Origin: Deltaproteobacteria bacterium UBA5205
Lineage (GTDB): Bacteria; Desulfobacterota; Syntrophorhabdia; Syntrophorhabdales; Syntrophorhabdaceae
NCBI GenBank assembly: GCA_002412715.1
Contig: DHVP01000002.1
Span: 1 to 38,566 of the forward strand
Length of the DNA stretch: 38,566 bases
Direction of reading: 5' to 3'
Shown here: piece after piece, positions 37,800 through 38,566 of the stretch
Position numbering within the stretch: the stretch's first letter is position 1
Layout of the letters: every line of letters begins with the position of its first letter
The notes under the pieces: generated by a model
Database searches by the model: none
Told to the model about the DNA's origin: nothing
The model's input: the letters and a program-made list of their open reading frames with translations, nothing else
Translations under genes and position numbers: made by a program

Positions 37800-37917
37800 T
37801 GGGTTCAGTAAACTGATCATCAATTGAGCATATTGACCTGATCCTCTGCTATTTCCTGAAAGTCACCAGAGACGCAGGAGCCTCTGCCAGGCGCTCCCAA
37901 CAGAAAAGAGAGTTATT

Positions 37918-38430
37918 ATGGCCTCCAAACGAAAATTCCATGTCCTGGTCGTAGACAACGGTGAGGACATGCTGACAACAACCACCTCGATGCTCGAACA
38001 GTTGGGGTGCAGCACACAGGGTGAAACAGCGAGTCTTGCAGGGTTGAAAACTTTTTCTGAAGACCCCGACAAATTCGACCTTGCTATCGTTGAACCCGCG
38101 ATGCCGGGGCAAAAAGTGCCGGAGAATGCCATACTCGGGAGTATGCGAAGGGGTTCTCCTGTTACAGCCGAGCTGACAGGACTCGAACTCGCAGTGCGTT
38201 TCAGGCGTATAAGGCCGGATCTTCCGATCTTACTTCATACAGGAGACATCGAGCAACCTCTGGCAAAAGAGATAAAGGCTGCCGGGTTTGGAAAGGCCGT
38301 CCTTAAACCGAAGGGATTGAAGAAACTGGAAGAAACACTAAAAGAGGGCCTGCGCTCCTATCCGTCCCGCACTCGCCAATGTCGTGTCTTTCCCAATGCA
38401 GGCGCCGGGCGTCAAAAACCCGGCTATTGA
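37918..38430 (+). CDS. Atypical receiver-domain protein with Glu at the phosphorylation site
   Basis: The 170-aa protein is mostly one response-regulator receiver domain. 'FHVLVVDNGEDMLTTTTSMLEQLG' is strand 1 and helix 1, and 'DLAIVEPAMPG' is strand 3, where the phospho-acceptor Asp is replaced by Glu59. Thr108 ('LLHTGD') and Lys130 ('AVLKPKG') are kept. About 21 extra residues lie between 'MPG' and 'TGLELAVRFRRI', where receivers usually have none. The acidic pair is 'VDNGED' instead of DD. The Glu may mimic constant phosphorylation, giving a pseudo-receiver. There is no output domain; a basic tail ends the chain. GAGAG precedes the ATG. Confidence 0.8.
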   Translation: MASKRKFHVLVVDNGEDMLTTTTSMLEQLGCSTQGETASLAGLKTFSEDPDKFDLAIVEPAMPGQKVPENAILGSMRRGSPVTAELTGLELAVRFRRIRPDLPILLHTGDIEQPLAKEIKAAGFGKAVLKPKGLKKLEETLKEGLRSYPSRTRQCRVFPNAGAGRQKPGY

Positions 38431-38437
38431 AGGTGTA

Positions 38438-38463
38438 AAAGGCCACCGATATCGGTGGCCTTT
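38438..38463. terminator. Bidirectional intrinsic terminator
   Basis: AAAGGCCACCGAT followed by its exact reverse complement makes a 26-bp perfect palindrome with A/T ends that give T-runs in both directions. It lies between the stop of the receiver-like gene and the convergent partial gene at the right edge, so it can end both transcripts. Confidence 0.85.
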
Positions 38464-38484
38464 CGTATTCTGAGCAATCGGCGG

Positions 38485-38566
38485 TTATGCCAGTGTTCGG
38501 ACGGACTTTTCCCGGTCCCATTGCCGCGTCTTTGCAGCGGCAATAAATGCGTCTTTGTCTTTTGCA
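38485..38566 (-). CDS. C-terminal end of an unidentified protein
   Basis: A minus-strand frame enters from the right edge and reads AKDKDAFIAAAKTRQWDREK, then SVRTLA, and stops at TAA 38485-38487. Codon choice matches the neighbouring genes, and the stop is followed at 22 nt by the palindromic terminator, so this looks like a real 3' end. With 26 residues, no family can be named. Confidence 0.6.
   Translation of the reverse strand, partial: AKDKDAFIAAAKTRQWDREKSVRTLA

Noticed and set aside
38519..38543. ATTGCCGC...GCGGCAAT hairpin near the right edge as a terminator.
   Set aside because: No T-run follows on either strand and it lies inside the coding frame of the partial gene at 38485-38566.

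Overview
The window looks like a chromosomal piece of an anaerobic deltaproteobacterium-like organism (Desulfobacterota / Syntrophobacterales type). This is inferred from gene style: an [FeFe]-hydrogenase-like protein, a B12-type radical SAM enzyme, two candidate UGA-encoded selenoproteins, DsbA/VKOR-type thiol chemistry, bactofilin, phasin-like and DksA/TraR proteins. No 16S or ribosomal gene is present, so the assignment is tentative.

Region 1 (1-800) is a junction zone. It holds the start of a VgrG-like gene running off the left edge, a decayed transposase-like fragment, a tRNA-Leu(UAG) and a thioredoxin-like remnant. Region 2 (729-5320, minus strand) is an export operon: a small secreted OB-fold-like protein, a LolD/MacB-type ABC ATPase and its FtsX-type permease, a LolA-like outer-membrane lipoprotein-sorting protein and an outer-membrane beta-barrel.

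Region 3 (5400-17800, nearly all minus strand) is an island of cysteine and selenocysteine redox chemistry and metalloid transport. It contains an orphan [FeFe]-hydrogenase-like protein with a MoaD/ThiS-like partner. Next comes a PadR regulator, a permease with four CysCys pairs in a cytosolic loop, and two small genes with in-frame UGA codons (UxxU and UPFC motifs), each followed by a plausible SECIS hairpin. A five-gene operon follows (CASC lipoprotein, VKOR, a new-looking CNPC membrane protein, DsbA-like, rhodanese). Last are an ArsR / permease / redox-disulfide set, a thioredoxin plus CcdA pair, and ArsR plus ACR3. A second CNPC paralogue lies at 5681-6001. The most novel content is the UxxU/UPFC pair and the CNPC...PLRC family.

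Region 4 (17900-29500) is more ordinary: a membrane protein with a pilin-like tail, M48 protease, MscS channel, M24 peptidase, nicotinamidase-like hydrolase, serine hydrolase, Ogt, UbiB kinase, phasin-like protein and a DUF697 protein, with a short 20-bp tandem repeat. Region 5 (29755-38566, plus strand) has a GT4 glycosyltransferase overlapping a glycogen-debranching-type enzyme, bactofilin, a small membrane protein, RhlE helicase with a near-consensus promoter, a DksA/TraR protein, a B12-radical SAM enzyme and an atypical receiver protein. It ends with a bidirectional terminator and the 3' end of a convergent gene.

All homology statements are from reading motifs by eye; no database search was run.
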